From the NCBI RefSeq assembly GCF_007995055.1, contig NZ_VOQQ01000001.1:2277001-2341000 (forward strand): a DNA stretch of 64,000 bases, written 5' to 3'. A program made the position numbers and the translations under genes. Below, one piece after another: positions 16,768-25,899 of the stretch. The notes below the pieces were generated by a model. The model did not search any database. It saw only the letters and a list, made by a program, of their open reading frames with translations, and was not told the origin of the DNA. Each line of letters opens with the position of its first letter. Position 1 is the stretch's first letter. The stretch is from Sphingosinicella ginsenosidimutans (GTDB lineage Bacteria > Pseudomonadota > Alphaproteobacteria > Sphingomonadales > Sphingomonadaceae).

Positions 16768-17750
16768 CGCGGCGCGGCCCCGGCGCTGTTGCCCGTGGGC
16801 GCGATCGGGGCCGGACGCGGCGCGGCGCCCTGCGGTGGCTGGGGCGGGGCGGCGACGGGTGGCAAGGCAAGCTGGCTGGTCGCCGCGTCGACCGATCCGG
16901 TCACCGCCGCCGGCTGGTAGACGGGCTGTACGATCGCGAAATCGGTGCGGGCCGGATTGGCGAGCGGCCGGGCGATGGCGGTGTCGCCGTTGCGTCCGGT
17001 GACGACCGCGACGGGCACGTCCGGCGGGAAAATGCCGCCGACACCGGAGGTCACGACAATGTCGCCGACGCGGAACGGATTTTCGCCGACCTCGAGCGTG
17101 CGAAGCTCCACCGTCCCGTCGCCTCGTCCGGCGGCGAGGGCCGGGGTGCCGGTGCGCAGCGCGCGGACGGGGACGCTCGACGCGCCGTCGCTGACCAGGA
17201 GGATGCGCGAGGCCCAGCGGCCCGTGTCGAGCACGCGGCCGATCAGGCCGTCGGGCGCGCGCACCGGCTGGCCCGGGCGCACGCCCGCCGCGCTGCCCGC
17301 CGACAGGATCGCCATCCGGCGCGAGGAATCGAAGCTCGACCCGACGATGCGCGCGATCGTCACCTCGTCCTCCACGCGCTGGGCGAGGCCGAGCAGGCGC
17401 CGAAGGCGAGCATTCTCCGCCTCCGCGATGCGCGCGCGGACCAGCTCGCGCCGCTCGGCGGCAAGCTCGGCCTGGAGCCCGGCATTCTGCGATCCTGCAT
17501 TGATATAGTTGGAAATCCAGTCGCCGATCCCGGTGACGCCGCGCACCCCCGCACGGCCGGCGCCGCTCACCGGGGCGGTGAGATCGAGCGCCGCGCCCTT
17601 GATCGCGGCGAACCCGCGCGGATCGACGATGGAGATGACGAGCAGCAGGACGGCGACCAGCATCCCGGCCACGGCGATCACATAGCCGAGGAACAGCCCA
17701 TATTGCGCCCGCCGGGAGTAGCCGGGGCGCCGATTGGCGGGCGGCGCCAT
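16764..17750 (-). CDS. mreC: Rod shape-determining protein MreC
   Basis: Bitopic elongasome scaffold of 328 residues. One membrane helix (YGLFLGYVIAVAGMLVAVLLLVI) is followed by a coiled-coil stretch (AELAAERRELVRARIAEAENARLRRLLGL) and a two-part beta domain (ARIVGSSFDSSRRMAILSAGS, PVRAPDGLIGRVLDTGRWASRILLVSD, VGDIVVTSGVGGIFPPDVPV). The C-terminal 60 residues are a proline/alanine-rich tail (PPVAAPPQPPQGAAPRPAP), somewhat longer than in E. coli. It lies 12 bases after mreB and its stop overlaps the mreD start. Confidence 0.96.
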   Translation of the reverse strand: MAPPANRRPGYSRRAQYGLFLGYVIAVAGMLVAVLLLVISIVDPRGFAAIKGAALDLTAPVSGAGRAGVRGVTGIGDWISNYINAGSQNAGLQAELAAERRELVRARIAEAENARLRRLLGLAQRVEDEVTIARIVGSSFDSSRRMAILSAGSAAGVRPGQPVRAPDGLIGRVLDTGRWASRILLVSDGASSVPVRALRTGTPALAAGRGDGTVELRTLEVGENPFRVGDIVVTSGVGGIFPPDVPVAVVTGRNGDTAIARPLANPARTDFAIVQPVYQPAAVTGSVDAATSQLALPPVAAPPQPPQGAAPRPAPIAPTGNSAGAAPR

Positions 17751-17762
17751 CGTGCCCCTTCC

Positions 17763-18863
<1,101 letters not shown>

Positions 18864-18947
18864 CTATAGGATGGGCCCGCGCCCCCGGTCCACAAAAGAG
18901 TCGAACACGTCTCGCGGGTCGGCCGCGCATCGTCTAGAGACAAAATC

Positions 18948-20768
18948 ATGTCAATACGGCGTTTGCCCGAGCATCTGGTCAATCGAATCGCGGCCGGTGA
19001 AGTGGTGGAAAGACCGGCCAGTGCGTTGAAGGAGCTGGTCGAGAACGCGATCGATGCCGGTGCCACGCGCATCGCGGTGAGCCTTGCCGGCGGCGGGATC
19101 GACCGGATCGAGGTCGCCGACGACGGATGCGGCATGGCCGCGGACGAGATTGCGCTCGCGCTGGAGCGCCACGCCACCTCCAAGCTGCAGGGCGACGAGA
19201 TCGACCAGGTCGGCACCCTGGGCTTTCGCGGCGAGGCGCTGCCATCGATCGCCAGCGTCGCCCATGTGACGATCGAAAGCCGCACGCGCGGGCAGGATGG
19301 CTGGTCGCGGACCATCGACAATGGCCGGCTGGCGGGGGAGGGGCCAGCCGCACTGCCGCCGGGCACGCGGGTGAGCGTCGCGGATCTGTTCGCGAAGGTG
19401 CCGGCGCGCCGCAAGTTCCTCCGTTCGGTCCGCAGCGAATATGCCGCCTGCCTCGATGTCGTGAAGCGGCTCGCCATGGCGCGCCCGGACATCGCCTTCA
19501 GCCTCGACCATGAAGGGCGGCGCGTTCTGAGCGTCGCGGCGGGCGAGGACCGGCCGGACCGGGTCGCCGCGCTCACCGATCGCGATCTCGCCGCGAACAG
19601 CATCGCCGTCGACTATGTGCGGGGCAATGCAAGGCTCGGCGGCGTCGCCGGCCTGCCGACCTTCAACCGCGGCATCGCCGATCACCAATATCTGTTCGTC
19701 AACGGTCGCCCGGTGAAGGATCGGCTGCTGATCGGCGCGGTGCGCGGCGCCTATCAGGATCTGCTCGCGCGCGACCGCCATCCCGTCCTCGCCCTCTTCA
19801 TCGACGTTCCGGCCGAGGAGGTCGACGTCAACGTCCATCCGGCCAAGACCGAGGTCCGCTTCAAGGATCCCGCCGGCATTCGCGGCCTGATCGTCGGCGG
19901 CCTTCGCCACGCCCTCGACGAAGCCGGCCACCGCTCCGCGCAGCGGCCGAGCGCGGCGGCGCTCGGGAACTGGCAGAGTGAAACCGATCTCCACCGCTAC
20001 TCCCCCGACCTCCTCCGTCATTCCCGCGAAAGCGGGAATCCAGCTTCCTTCTTCCCCGGCGGAGGGGCCGGGCAAGGCAGCTGGACCCCCGCTTTCGCGG
20101 GGGTGACGCGAGTGCAGGATCGTTCGCAGGACTTCGCCCCCCAGGCCCGGGCCGAAGCCGCTGTCGAACCGGTCCCGCAAGCGCAATCCTTCCCCCTCGG
20201 CGTCGCGCGCGGCCAGGTCGCGGCCACCTATATCGTCGCCGAGGCGGAGGACGGGCTGGTGATCGTCGATCAGCACGCCGCCCACGAACGGCTGGTGCTC
20301 GAGCGGATGCGCCGCGCGATGGCGAATGGCGGGGTGGCGCGGCAGGCGCTGCTCCTGCCCGAAGTGGTCGAGCTGGACGAGCCCGCCTGCGACCGGCTGG
20401 AGGCACGGCTCGACGAGCTGGCCGAGCTGGGGCTGGAGCTGGAGCGCTTCGGCCCGCGCGCGATGCTGGTCCGCGCGACGCCCGCCATGCTCGGCGCGGG
20501 TGATATCAAGGGGCTCGTCACCGATCTCGCCGACGATCTCGCCGCCTTCGATTCCGCCCTCGGCCTCAAGGAAAAGCTAGACCATGTCGCCGCGACCATG
20601 GCCTGCCACGGGTCGGTCCGCGCCGGCCGCCTCCTCTCGGTCGCCGAGATGAACGCGCTGCTCCGCGAGATGGAGGTGACGCCCCACAGCGGCCAGTGCA
20701 ACCACGGCCGCCCGACCTGGGTGAAGCTCGCGCATGGCGACATCGAGAAACTGTTCGGGAGGAAATGA
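18948..20768 (+). CDS. mutL: DNA mismatch repair protein MutL (endonuclease type)
   Basis: GHKL ATPase that couples MutS mismatch recognition to strand excision, 606 residues. N-terminal motifs are ALKELVENAIDAGATRI, EVADDGCGMAADE and GTLGFRGEALPSIASV. The C-terminal domain keeps the nuclease motif DQHAAHERLVLE (near residue 441, matching DQHA-x2-E-x4-E) and the metal-site phrases MACHGSVRAG and CNHGRPTW, so this is a self-nicking MutL as in bacteria without MutH. Residues about 358-387, in the linker, are encoded by a palindromic repeat element that stays in frame (HSRESGNP ... WTPAFAGVT). Divergent from mreB. Confidence 0.96.
   Translation: MSIRRLPEHLVNRIAAGEVVERPASALKELVENAIDAGATRIAVSLAGGGIDRIEVADDGCGMAADEIALALERHATSKLQGDEIDQVGTLGFRGEALPSIASVAHVTIESRTRGQDGWSRTIDNGRLAGEGPAALPPGTRVSVADLFAKVPARRKFLRSVRSEYAACLDVVKRLAMARPDIAFSLDHEGRRVLSVAAGEDRPDRVAALTDRDLAANSIAVDYVRGNARLGGVAGLPTFNRGIADHQYLFVNGRPVKDRLLIGAVRGAYQDLLARDRHPVLALFIDVPAEEVDVNVHPAKTEVRFKDPAGIRGLIVGGLRHALDEAGHRSAQRPSAAALGNWQSETDLHRYSPDLLRHSRESGNPASFFPGGGAGQGSWTPAFAGVTRVQDRSQDFAPQARAEAAVEPVPQAQSFPLGVARGQVAATYIVAEAEDGLVIVDQHAAHERLVLERMRRAMANGGVARQALLLPEVVELDEPACDRLEARLDELAELGLELERFGPRAMLVRATPAMLGAGDIKGLVTDLADDLAAFDSALGLKEKLDHVAATMACHGSVRAGRLLSVAEMNALLREMEVTPHSGQCNHGRPTWVKLAHGDIEKLFGRK
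20018..20108. repeat. Palindromic repeat element embedded in mutL
   Basis: The left arm holds TTCCCGCGAAAGCGGGAA (20021-20038), itself a 7-bp hairpin with a GAAA loop. The right arm holds ACCCCCGCTTTCGCGGGGGT (20085-20104). The reverse complement of the right arm matches the left arm over about 27 bases with a few changes, so the whole element is a large imperfect inverted repeat of about 90 bases. Its translated reading, with SRESGNP at one end and PAFAGVT at the other, is one I know from many proteobacterial intergenic repeats. Here it is read through as MutL linker. Confidence 0.8.
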
Positions 20769-20863
20769 CGGTGTCATCTCCCGACCGCTTCGAAACCGTT
20801 GCTTACGTCCACAGCTATGTGGGCGACGAAGCGCTCCACCGCCCCCGGGGCTGAAGGCGGGCT

Positions 20864-21559
20864 TCAATTCGACGAAGTGGCGCGCGCCGCCTCGCGGACA
20901 TAGGTTCCGTCGCCGCCGGGACCGTGGATGATCAGGCTGGTGCCGGAAATGTCGAGTGCCTGATTGTCGAAATCGAAGACCTGAAAATCGTTAGGCACGA
21001 ACGTGAATGCGAGGCGGTTGCCCGCGGCCGGATCGATCGGAAAACGCTGCGGCGGAATATTGTACATCGCGAGCGCAAGCTCGATCCAGGCCGGTGCCGC
21101 GCGGCCTCGACGATCGGGGAGGGTCCAGCCGTCGTCCTGCGTATAGCCCTCGACCACCCCGCCATCGGCGAAGCCGACGCGAAGATCGATCCCGGCGAGG
21201 CCTCGGCCCTGCGGATCGGCGACGAGGACATGAAAGGGCCCGTCGCCGTGGCTCGGCGCGCCGGCGGTGAAGGCGGCGGGGACTGGGCGCGGCTGGGTGG
21301 TGAGGATCACGGCGCGCGGCGTGCTTCGCCAATTGCCCTCGGCGTGGAAATCGACCGCGCCGGCCGAGAGCATGAAGCGGAAGCGGCCATTGGCGCCGAG
21401 CTCCAGAACGGAGACGGTGTCGGGGCCGCCCTGCAATCGATAGGTGCCGACCAGCGCATTGGCGGGTGCGGCGCTCGGCGCGGGCGCCGTCTGTGCGGAC
21501 GCGGGGAGGGCGCCCACCGCGGCGAGGCAGAGCGCCGCCAGGATCGTCGGCTTCGTCAT
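20864..21559 (-). CDS. Hypothetical secreted protein
   Basis: Unrecognised exported protein of 231 residues. A signal peptide (MTKPTILAALCLAAVGALPASA, cleavage near residue 22) is followed by a beta-rich domain (GTYRLQGGPDTVSVLELGANGRFRF, FHAEGNWRSTPRAVILTT, IDLRVGFADGGVVEGYTQDDGW), suggesting a lipocalin-like or jelly-roll periplasmic protein. Its ATG overlaps the stop of the ilvC-like gene upstream (ATGA), so it belongs to the miaA-ilvC operon by position, without an obvious functional link. Confidence 0.75.
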   Translation of the reverse strand: MTKPTILAALCLAAVGALPASAQTAPAPSAAPANALVGTYRLQGGPDTVSVLELGANGRFRFMLSAGAVDFHAEGNWRSTPRAVILTTQPRPVPAAFTAGAPSHGDGPFHVLVADPQGRGLAGIDLRVGFADGGVVEGYTQDDGWTLPDRRGRAAPAWIELALAMYNIPPQRFPIDPAAGNRLAFTFVPNDFQVFDFDNQALDISGTSLIIHGPGGDGTYVREAARATSSN

Positions 21560-22539
21560 GTCGTCCCTCCCAGATCGAGAATCTCGCGCCGCACCGCCTC
21601 GATCGGATGCGCGCGCGCCGCTTCACGCGAGGCGCGGAGGCGCGGATAGCCCGCCTTCGCGTCGGCGAGGAGCTTTTCGACGAAGCGGCCGTCGCGCACC
21701 TCGGCGAGGATGCGGCGCATTTCGGCGCGGGTCGCGTCGGTGACGATGCGGGGGCCGCCGTCGAGGGCGCCGAATTCGGCGGTGTTGCTGATCGCCTCGC
21801 GCATCCCGGCGATGCCTCGCTCATAGATGAGATCGGCGATGAGCTTCACCTCTGTAAGACATTCGAAATAGGCGATTTCGGGTGCGAAGCCGGCCTCGAC
21901 CAGGGTTTCGAAGCCGGCCTGGATCAGCTCGGGGATCGTGCCCCACAGCACGGCCGATTCGTTGAACAGGTCCGCCTCGCATTCCTCGGCGAAGCTGGTG
22001 GGGAGGATGCCGACCCGGCCGCTGCCGATGGCGCCGGCATAAGAGAGCGCCAGCGCCTCCGCGCCGCCGCTCGCATCCTGATCGACCGCGAACAGCGAGA
22101 CGAGGCCCGAGCCCGCCTCGAAATCGCGGCGAAGCGCGGTTCCGGGGCCCTTGGGCGAGACGAGGAAGATGTCGAGATCGGCGCGCGGCTTGATGAGGCC
22201 GAAGCGGATCGAAAGGCCGTGCGCGAAGCCGATCGCCGCGCCCGCGCGCAGATGCGGGGCCAGCTCCTCCTCATAGATGCGGCCATGATCCTCGTCGGCG
22301 GCGAGCAGGATGGCGACATCGCATTCCGCCGCGGCTTCGGCGGCGGTGACGACCTCGAACCCCTCGCTCTGCGCCCCGTGCCGCCGGGGTGAGCCGGCGC
22401 GCAGGGCGACGGTGACCTCGACGCCGCTGTCGCGCAGGTTGAGCGCCTGCGCCCGGCCCTGATTGCCATAGCCGATGACGGCGACCCGCCGGGCGCGGAT
22501 CAGGCCGAGGTCGATATCCTTGTCGAGATAGACGTGCAT
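21556..22539 (-). CDS. Ketol-acid reductoisomerase-like protein (divergent IlvC)
   Basis: NADPH-dependent isomeroreductase of the class I IlvC type, 327 residues; IlvC converts acetolactate to dihydroxyisovalerate in branched-chain amino-acid synthesis. The Rossmann motif is RRVAVIGYGNQGRAQALNLRDSG. Catalytic residues are kept: His in GFAHGLSI, Lys in SPKGPG, Asp/Glu in EADLFNE, Glu in AYFECLTE and Ser in ISNTAE. Several normally strict stretches differ: SPKGPGTAL lacks the usual histidine after PGxxV, and AVLWGT replaces the usual AVLCGG. It may be a second, specialised copy; no other ilv genes are nearby. It starts 9 bases after miaA and overlaps the next gene. Confidence 0.82.
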   Translation of the reverse strand: MHVYLDKDIDLGLIRARRVAVIGYGNQGRAQALNLRDSGVEVTVALRAGSPRRHGAQSEGFEVVTAAEAAAECDVAILLAADEDHGRIYEEELAPHLRAGAAIGFAHGLSIRFGLIKPRADLDIFLVSPKGPGTALRRDFEAGSGLVSLFAVDQDASGGAEALALSYAGAIGSGRVGILPTSFAEECEADLFNESAVLWGTIPELIQAGFETLVEAGFAPEIAYFECLTEVKLIADLIYERGIAGMREAISNTAEFGALDGGPRIVTDATRAEMRRILAEVRDGRFVEKLLADAKAGYPRLRASREAARAHPIEAVRREILDLGGTT

Positions 22540-22548
22540 GGGCCGGGC

Positions 22549-23487
22549 CTAGGATCGCGAAAGGGCTGCGACAAGCTCGGCCTCGATGGACGGCGAGTCC
22601 AGCGCGCTTTCGAACCTCGGCCAGTCCGCGGGCGGCTGGTGACGCAGCCAGGTATATTGGCGCTTGGCATATTGACGGGTCGCCGCCTGGCCGGCCGCCA
22701 GCGCCTCGGGGCGCGTGAGCGAGCCGGCGAGGAAGGCCGCGATCTCCGGCACGCCGATGGCCCGCATCACCGGAGCGGCGGGCGACAATCCTCGCGCAAG
22801 AAGTGAGAGAACCTCCTCAATCCCTTCATCGGAAAAGATTTCCTCGAACCGCGTATCGCAGCGGGCGTAGAGCCAGGCGCGCGGCGGCAGCAGGATGATC
22901 GGGCGCAGCGCGACGCGCCCGCCGATGCCGCCGACCTTTTCCTTCTGCCAGTCGGCGAGCGGCCGGCCGGTGGACCGTACGACCTCCAGCGCCCGCGCGA
23001 TCCGGCTGGTGTCGCTCGGCCGCAGACGCGCCGCCGCGGCGGGATCCTCCCGGGTGAGCGCGGCATGAGCCTCGGCGACGGGAAGGGCGCGCACGGCGGC
23101 GCGGATCGCCGGATCGATGTCGGGGACCGGCGCGATTCCCTCGATGAGGGTCCGCAGATAAAGGCCGGTGCCACCGGCGAGGATCGGCAGGCGGCCGGCA
23201 CCGTGGGCGGCGGCGATCTCGGCTTTGGCCTCGGCGGCCCAATCGGCGGCCGAGCAGGCGAAGGCGCCGTCGCGCGTGCCGTAGAGCCGGTGCGGCGCGC
23301 GCGCTTCATCGGCTTGGGACGGACGCGCAGAAACAACCCGCAAGTCCTTGTAAACCTGGGCACTGTCGGCGTTGATCACGGTACCGTTCGCGGCCTCGGC
23401 AAGCGCCAAGGCGAGCGCCGACTTGCCGCTCGCGGTCGGGCCTGCGATGAGCGCGACCGGAGGCTTTCCAGAAGACGTCATGTTCAT
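22549..23487 (-). CDS. miaA: tRNA dimethylallyltransferase MiaA
   Basis: Transfers dimethylallyl to A37 of tRNAs reading codons that start with U. About 312 residues: P-loop [87 protein letters not shown] and [15 protein letters not shown]. The ATG at 23487 (or the one at 23481) gives the normal N-terminus; longer upstream frames run antisense through serB and are rejected. The start overlaps the divergent serB start by eight bases. It heads an operon with the ilvC-like gene. Confidence 0.95.
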   Translation of the reverse strand: MNMTSSGKPPVALIAGPTASGKSALALALAEAANGTVINADSAQVYKDLRVVSARPSQADEARAPHRLYGTRDGAFACSAADWAAEAKAEIAAAHGAGRLPILAGGTGLYLRTLIEGIAPVPDIDPAIRAAVRALPVAEAHAALTREDPAAAARLRPSDTSRIARALEVVRSTGRPLADWQKEKVGGIGGRVALRPIILLPPRAWLYARCDTRFEEIFSDEGIEEVLSLLARGLSPAAPVMRAIGVPEIAAFLAGSLTRPEALAAGQAATRQYAKRQYTWLRHQPPADWPRFESALDSPSIEAELVAALSRS

Positions 23488-24346
23488 CGCGACCCTGATA
23501 GCAAAGGACCGGCTGGCGCGCGGCGATATTTCCGCGGCGGAGGATGTGCTCGGAACGCGTGGTTTTGCGTGGATCGACGAGGATCGCGCGGGGGATTTCG
23601 TGTTTTCCGGTGATCCCGGCGCGGCGCGGCGTGGCCTGGAGGGGCTGATCGAGGATGTCGACGTGATCGTCCAGCCGCAGGCCAACCGCCGCAAGCGCCT
23701 GCTCCTCGCCGACATGGATTCGACGATGATCGGGCAGGAGTGCATCGACGAGCTCGCGGACTTTGCGGGCTTCAGGGCCGAGGTCGCTGAGGTCACCGAG
23801 CGGGCGATGCGCGGCGAGCTCGATTTCGAGGCGGCGCTCGATGCGCGGGTCGCGCTGCTCGCCGGGCTCGATGCGGCGGCGATCGACCGGTGCCGCGAGG
23901 AACGGGTGCGGCTCACGAAGGGCGCGCGGGCGCTGGTGCGAACGATGCGGGCGAACGGGGCCTATGCCCTGCTCGTCTCCGGCGGCTTCACCCGCTTCGC
24001 GCTGCCGGTCGCCGATTCGATCGGATTCGATGCGGCGCGGGCGAACGAGCTGGAGATCGAGGCCGGCGCGCTCACCGGCCGGGTGGCGCGCCCGATCGTC
24101 GGGGCCGAGGCGAAGCGGGCGGCTCTGCTGGAGACCGCGGCGGCGCGCGGCATCGCCATCGCCGAGACGCTGGCGGTCGGCGACGGGGCCAACGACATCC
24201 CGATGCTGGAGGCCGCCGGGCTCGGCGTCGCCTATCATGCCAAGCCCAGGGCGGCGGCGGCGGCGGATGCGCGGATCGAGGTGAACGACCTCACCGCGCT
24301 GCTCTACGCCCAGGGCTATGCCCGCGCGGAATGGGTCGAGGATTAG
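23480..24346 (+). CDS. serB: Phosphoserine phosphatase SerB
   Basis: HAD-superfamily enzyme releasing serine from phosphoserine, the last step of serine synthesis; about 288 residues. HAD motifs are [20 protein letters not shown] (nucleophile Asp in DMDST), [11 protein letters not shown], the conserved Lys in [10 protein letters not shown], and [25 protein letters not shown] degenerate N-terminal regulatory segment of about 75 residues precedes the catalytic core. The ATG at 23480 lies inside the miaA start region on the opposite strand. The stop overlaps the convergent PilZ gene. Confidence 0.95.
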   Translation: MFIATLIAKDRLARGDISAAEDVLGTRGFAWIDEDRAGDFVFSGDPGAARRGLEGLIEDVDVIVQPQANRRKRLLLADMDSTMIGQECIDELADFAGFRAEVAEVTERAMRGELDFEAALDARVALLAGLDAAAIDRCREERVRLTKGARALVRTMRANGAYALLVSGGFTRFALPVADSIGFDAARANELEIEAGALTGRVARPIVGAEAKRAALLETAAARGIAIAETLAVGDGANDIPMLEAAGLGVAYHAKPRAAAAADARIEVNDLTALLYAQGYARAEWVED

Positions 24347-24660
24347 GCCGGGCGGCTCATGTCGGCGGCGATCGCGGCGAGGGCGAAGGCGACCGAGCGT
24401 TCCGAACAGGCGAAGCGCAGCGACACCGCGTCGAGCGTGACGGCATCCACCCGCGCATCGATCGTCCCGGCCTCGGGATGGCTGAGGCTGACCCGATCGC
24501 CAAGCGCCGGCCGCGCATTGGTCTCGACGATCGCGCCGCGGGCATCGACGCGCCGCAGCGCCGCCGGCATCGGCATCTCGGCGACCAGCACGCACATCCG
24601 CCGCCGCCGCCAGCGCGACGCCATCGTCGACCGATTTTCGATAACCCCAGCAGCCGCCAC
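24343..24660 (-). CDS. PilZ-domain-like protein
   Basis: Small cytoplasmic protein of about 105 residues resembling a stand-alone PilZ (cyclic-di-GMP receptor) domain. An arginine-rich stretch RWRRRRMCVLVAEM stands where PilZ proteins carry RxxxR; the second motif (D/NxSxxG) is degenerate, reading VDARGAIVET. A beta-rich remainder (PALGDRVSLSHP, IDARVDAVTLDAVSLRFA) fits the fold. I chose the GTG at 24660 because AGGGG lies eight bases before it; an ATG 12 codons further in lacks such a site. Its stop overlaps the serB stop. Paired TTAA boxes lie about 50 bases upstream. Confidence 0.62.
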   Translation of the reverse strand: MAAAGVIENRSTMASRWRRRRMCVLVAEMPMPAALRRVDARGAIVETNARPALGDRVSLSHPEAGTIDARVDAVTLDAVSLRFACSERSVAFALAAIAADMSRPA

Positions 24661-24711
24661 GATTTTTCCCCTGCTCAGCAACCGCCATAAACGGCAGCCG
24701 CCAAGGCCCGG

Positions 24712-24728
24712 TTAAATCGGATGGTTAA
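24712..24728 (-). promoter_or_regulatory. Paired TTAA half-sites (spacing 9) upstream of the PilZ gene
   Basis: TTAA at 24712-24715 and TTAA at 24725-24728 stand nine bases apart, about 52 bases upstream of the PilZ start. CtrA binds TTAA-N7-TTAA; the spacing of nine makes this a weaker match than the two sites near parA. Confidence 0.3.
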
Positions 24729-24735
24729 GAAAGCG

Positions 24736-25707
24736 TCAGGGCGCGACCGGGAAACAGGCCTGGCGCGCGGCGGCGCAGGCGCGGGTCGCGGCGTCGCGGC
24801 TGGCGAGCGGGCCGGCCTGGAGACGGACGACCGCGCCGGCGCGGACGTAGAAGGGCTGGAGACCGGGAAGGCGGGCGCGGACCTGGGACCAGGCGGCGCG
24901 CGCATTGGCATCCGAGCTGAACGCGCCGAGCTGGACGCGCCACCGCCCGGACGGGGCCGGCGCGGGGGCAGGGGTGGGCGACGCGGTCGTCGACGGACGG
25001 GGCGACGGCGCTTCGGCGCGCGGCGGCTGGGCCCGGCCCGGCTGGGAAGGCGGCACATTGGTCGTCGCGATCCGCGGCGGCTGCGCCGGCGCCGGCGCCG
25101 GCGCGGGACGCGGCGGCGGGCTGGCGCTCGCCACCTGCACGTTGGCCGGGCTCGCCAGCGTCGCGGCGATCGCGCGGCCGCGCGTCTTGTCGGCGTCCGG
25201 AATGTTGCGCTCCATCTCGGCGAGCTGGGTCTGCGCATAAGGCAGGCCAGCGGCGGCGGCGCGGATCATATAGGCATAAGCACGCGGCCAATCGCGCGGC
25301 GCGAGATCGCCGTTGAACAGCGCCGTGCCGAAGACATATTGCGCGCGCGGATCGCCATGTTCGGCGGCGCGCTGGACGAAGGGCATCGCCTCCTGCCGCG
25401 GGCCGTCCTGGAACAGGAGCAGGCCGTACATCGCCTGCGCCTCGACATGCCCCGCCTCGGCCGCCTGGCGATAATAACGCTCCGCCGTCGCCATGTCCTG
25501 GGCGACGCCGCGGCCGAGCCGGTAGGCATGGCCGAGATTGAAGGCGGCATCGGCATCGCCGCGCGCCGCCAGCGGCTGCCACGCTGCGACGGCGCGGTCA
25601 TAATCGCCATGCTGCCAGGCCTCGACCCCGGCCTCGACCGTCTGGGCGGCGAGCGGGGCGGCGCAAGCGATCGCGGCGGCGGCGAGCATCCGGGAGGTCA
25701 TACGCAT
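24736..25707 (-). CDS. Sel1-repeat and SPOR-domain protein
   Basis: Exported envelope protein of about 323 residues. The signal peptide is MRMTSRMLAAAAIACAAPLAAQ. Residues about 25-165 hold Sel1-like repeats (AAFNLGHAYRLGRGVAQDMATAERYY, AQAMYGLLLFQDG, AQYVFGTALFNG, AQTQLAEMERNI). A proline/alanine linker of about 70 residues follows, then a C-terminal SPOR domain (RWRVQLGAFSSDANARAAWSQV ... VVRLQAGPLASRDAA) that binds denuded peptidoglycan at division sites. It is divergent from parA across 192 bases containing two CtrA-like sites. The start at 25707 is preferred over one five codons upstream. Confidence 0.88.
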   Translation of the reverse strand: MRMTSRMLAAAAIACAAPLAAQTVEAGVEAWQHGDYDRAVAAWQPLAARGDADAAFNLGHAYRLGRGVAQDMATAERYYRQAAEAGHVEAQAMYGLLLFQDGPRQEAMPFVQRAAEHGDPRAQYVFGTALFNGDLAPRDWPRAYAYMIRAAAAGLPYAQTQLAEMERNIPDADKTRGRAIAATLASPANVQVASASPPPRPAPAPAPAQPPRIATTNVPPSQPGRAQPPRAEAPSPRPSTTASPTPAPAPAPSGRWRVQLGAFSSDANARAAWSQVRARLPGLQPFYVRAGAVVRLQAGPLASRDAATRACAAARQACFPVAP

Positions 25708-25754
25708 CGAAAGCGGCTCCAATGAAATTTCGGGCCGGGTCTACCGGGGCGTGG

Positions 25755-25769
25755 TTAACGCCGTCTTAG
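25755..25769 (-). promoter_or_regulatory. CtrA-like box 1 (TTAA-N7-TTAG)
   Basis: TTAACGCCGTCTTAG, matching the CtrA consensus TTAA-N7-TTAA except the last base. It lies 48 bases upstream of the Sel1/SPOR start, a normal distance for a promoter-overlapping regulator site, and 131 bases upstream of parA. Confidence 0.5.
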
Positions 25770-25834
25770 CAGGAAAATCATGGCTTTGCGCCGAAACGGA
25801 GGCAGTTCGGTCCACGGCCCGTCCGCCTTCAGCG

Positions 25835-25849
25835 TTAACGTGATTTTAG
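25835..25849 (+). promoter_or_regulatory. CtrA-like box 2 (TTAA-N7-TTAG)
   Basis: TTAACGTGATTTTAG, the same pattern as box 1 and 80 bases from it, ending 51 bases before the parA ATG. Two such boxes in one 192-base divergent promoter, placed symmetrically about 50 bases from each gene, are unlikely by chance in DNA this poor in A and T. Confidence 0.55.
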
Positions 25850-25899
25850 GATCGGAAGGCCAAATCCCTCCCCAATCGTGGGGAACCGAGGATCAATTC

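Noticed and set aside
16253..16870. N-terminal extension of PBP2, making a protein of about 860 residues
   Set aside because: It lies over mreD on the same strand and shows only GC-rich shadow composition; the ATG overlapping the mreD stop gives the standard PBP2.
20018..20108. CRISPR-like repeat
   Set aside because: There is one large inverted repeat only, with no regularly spaced direct repeats.
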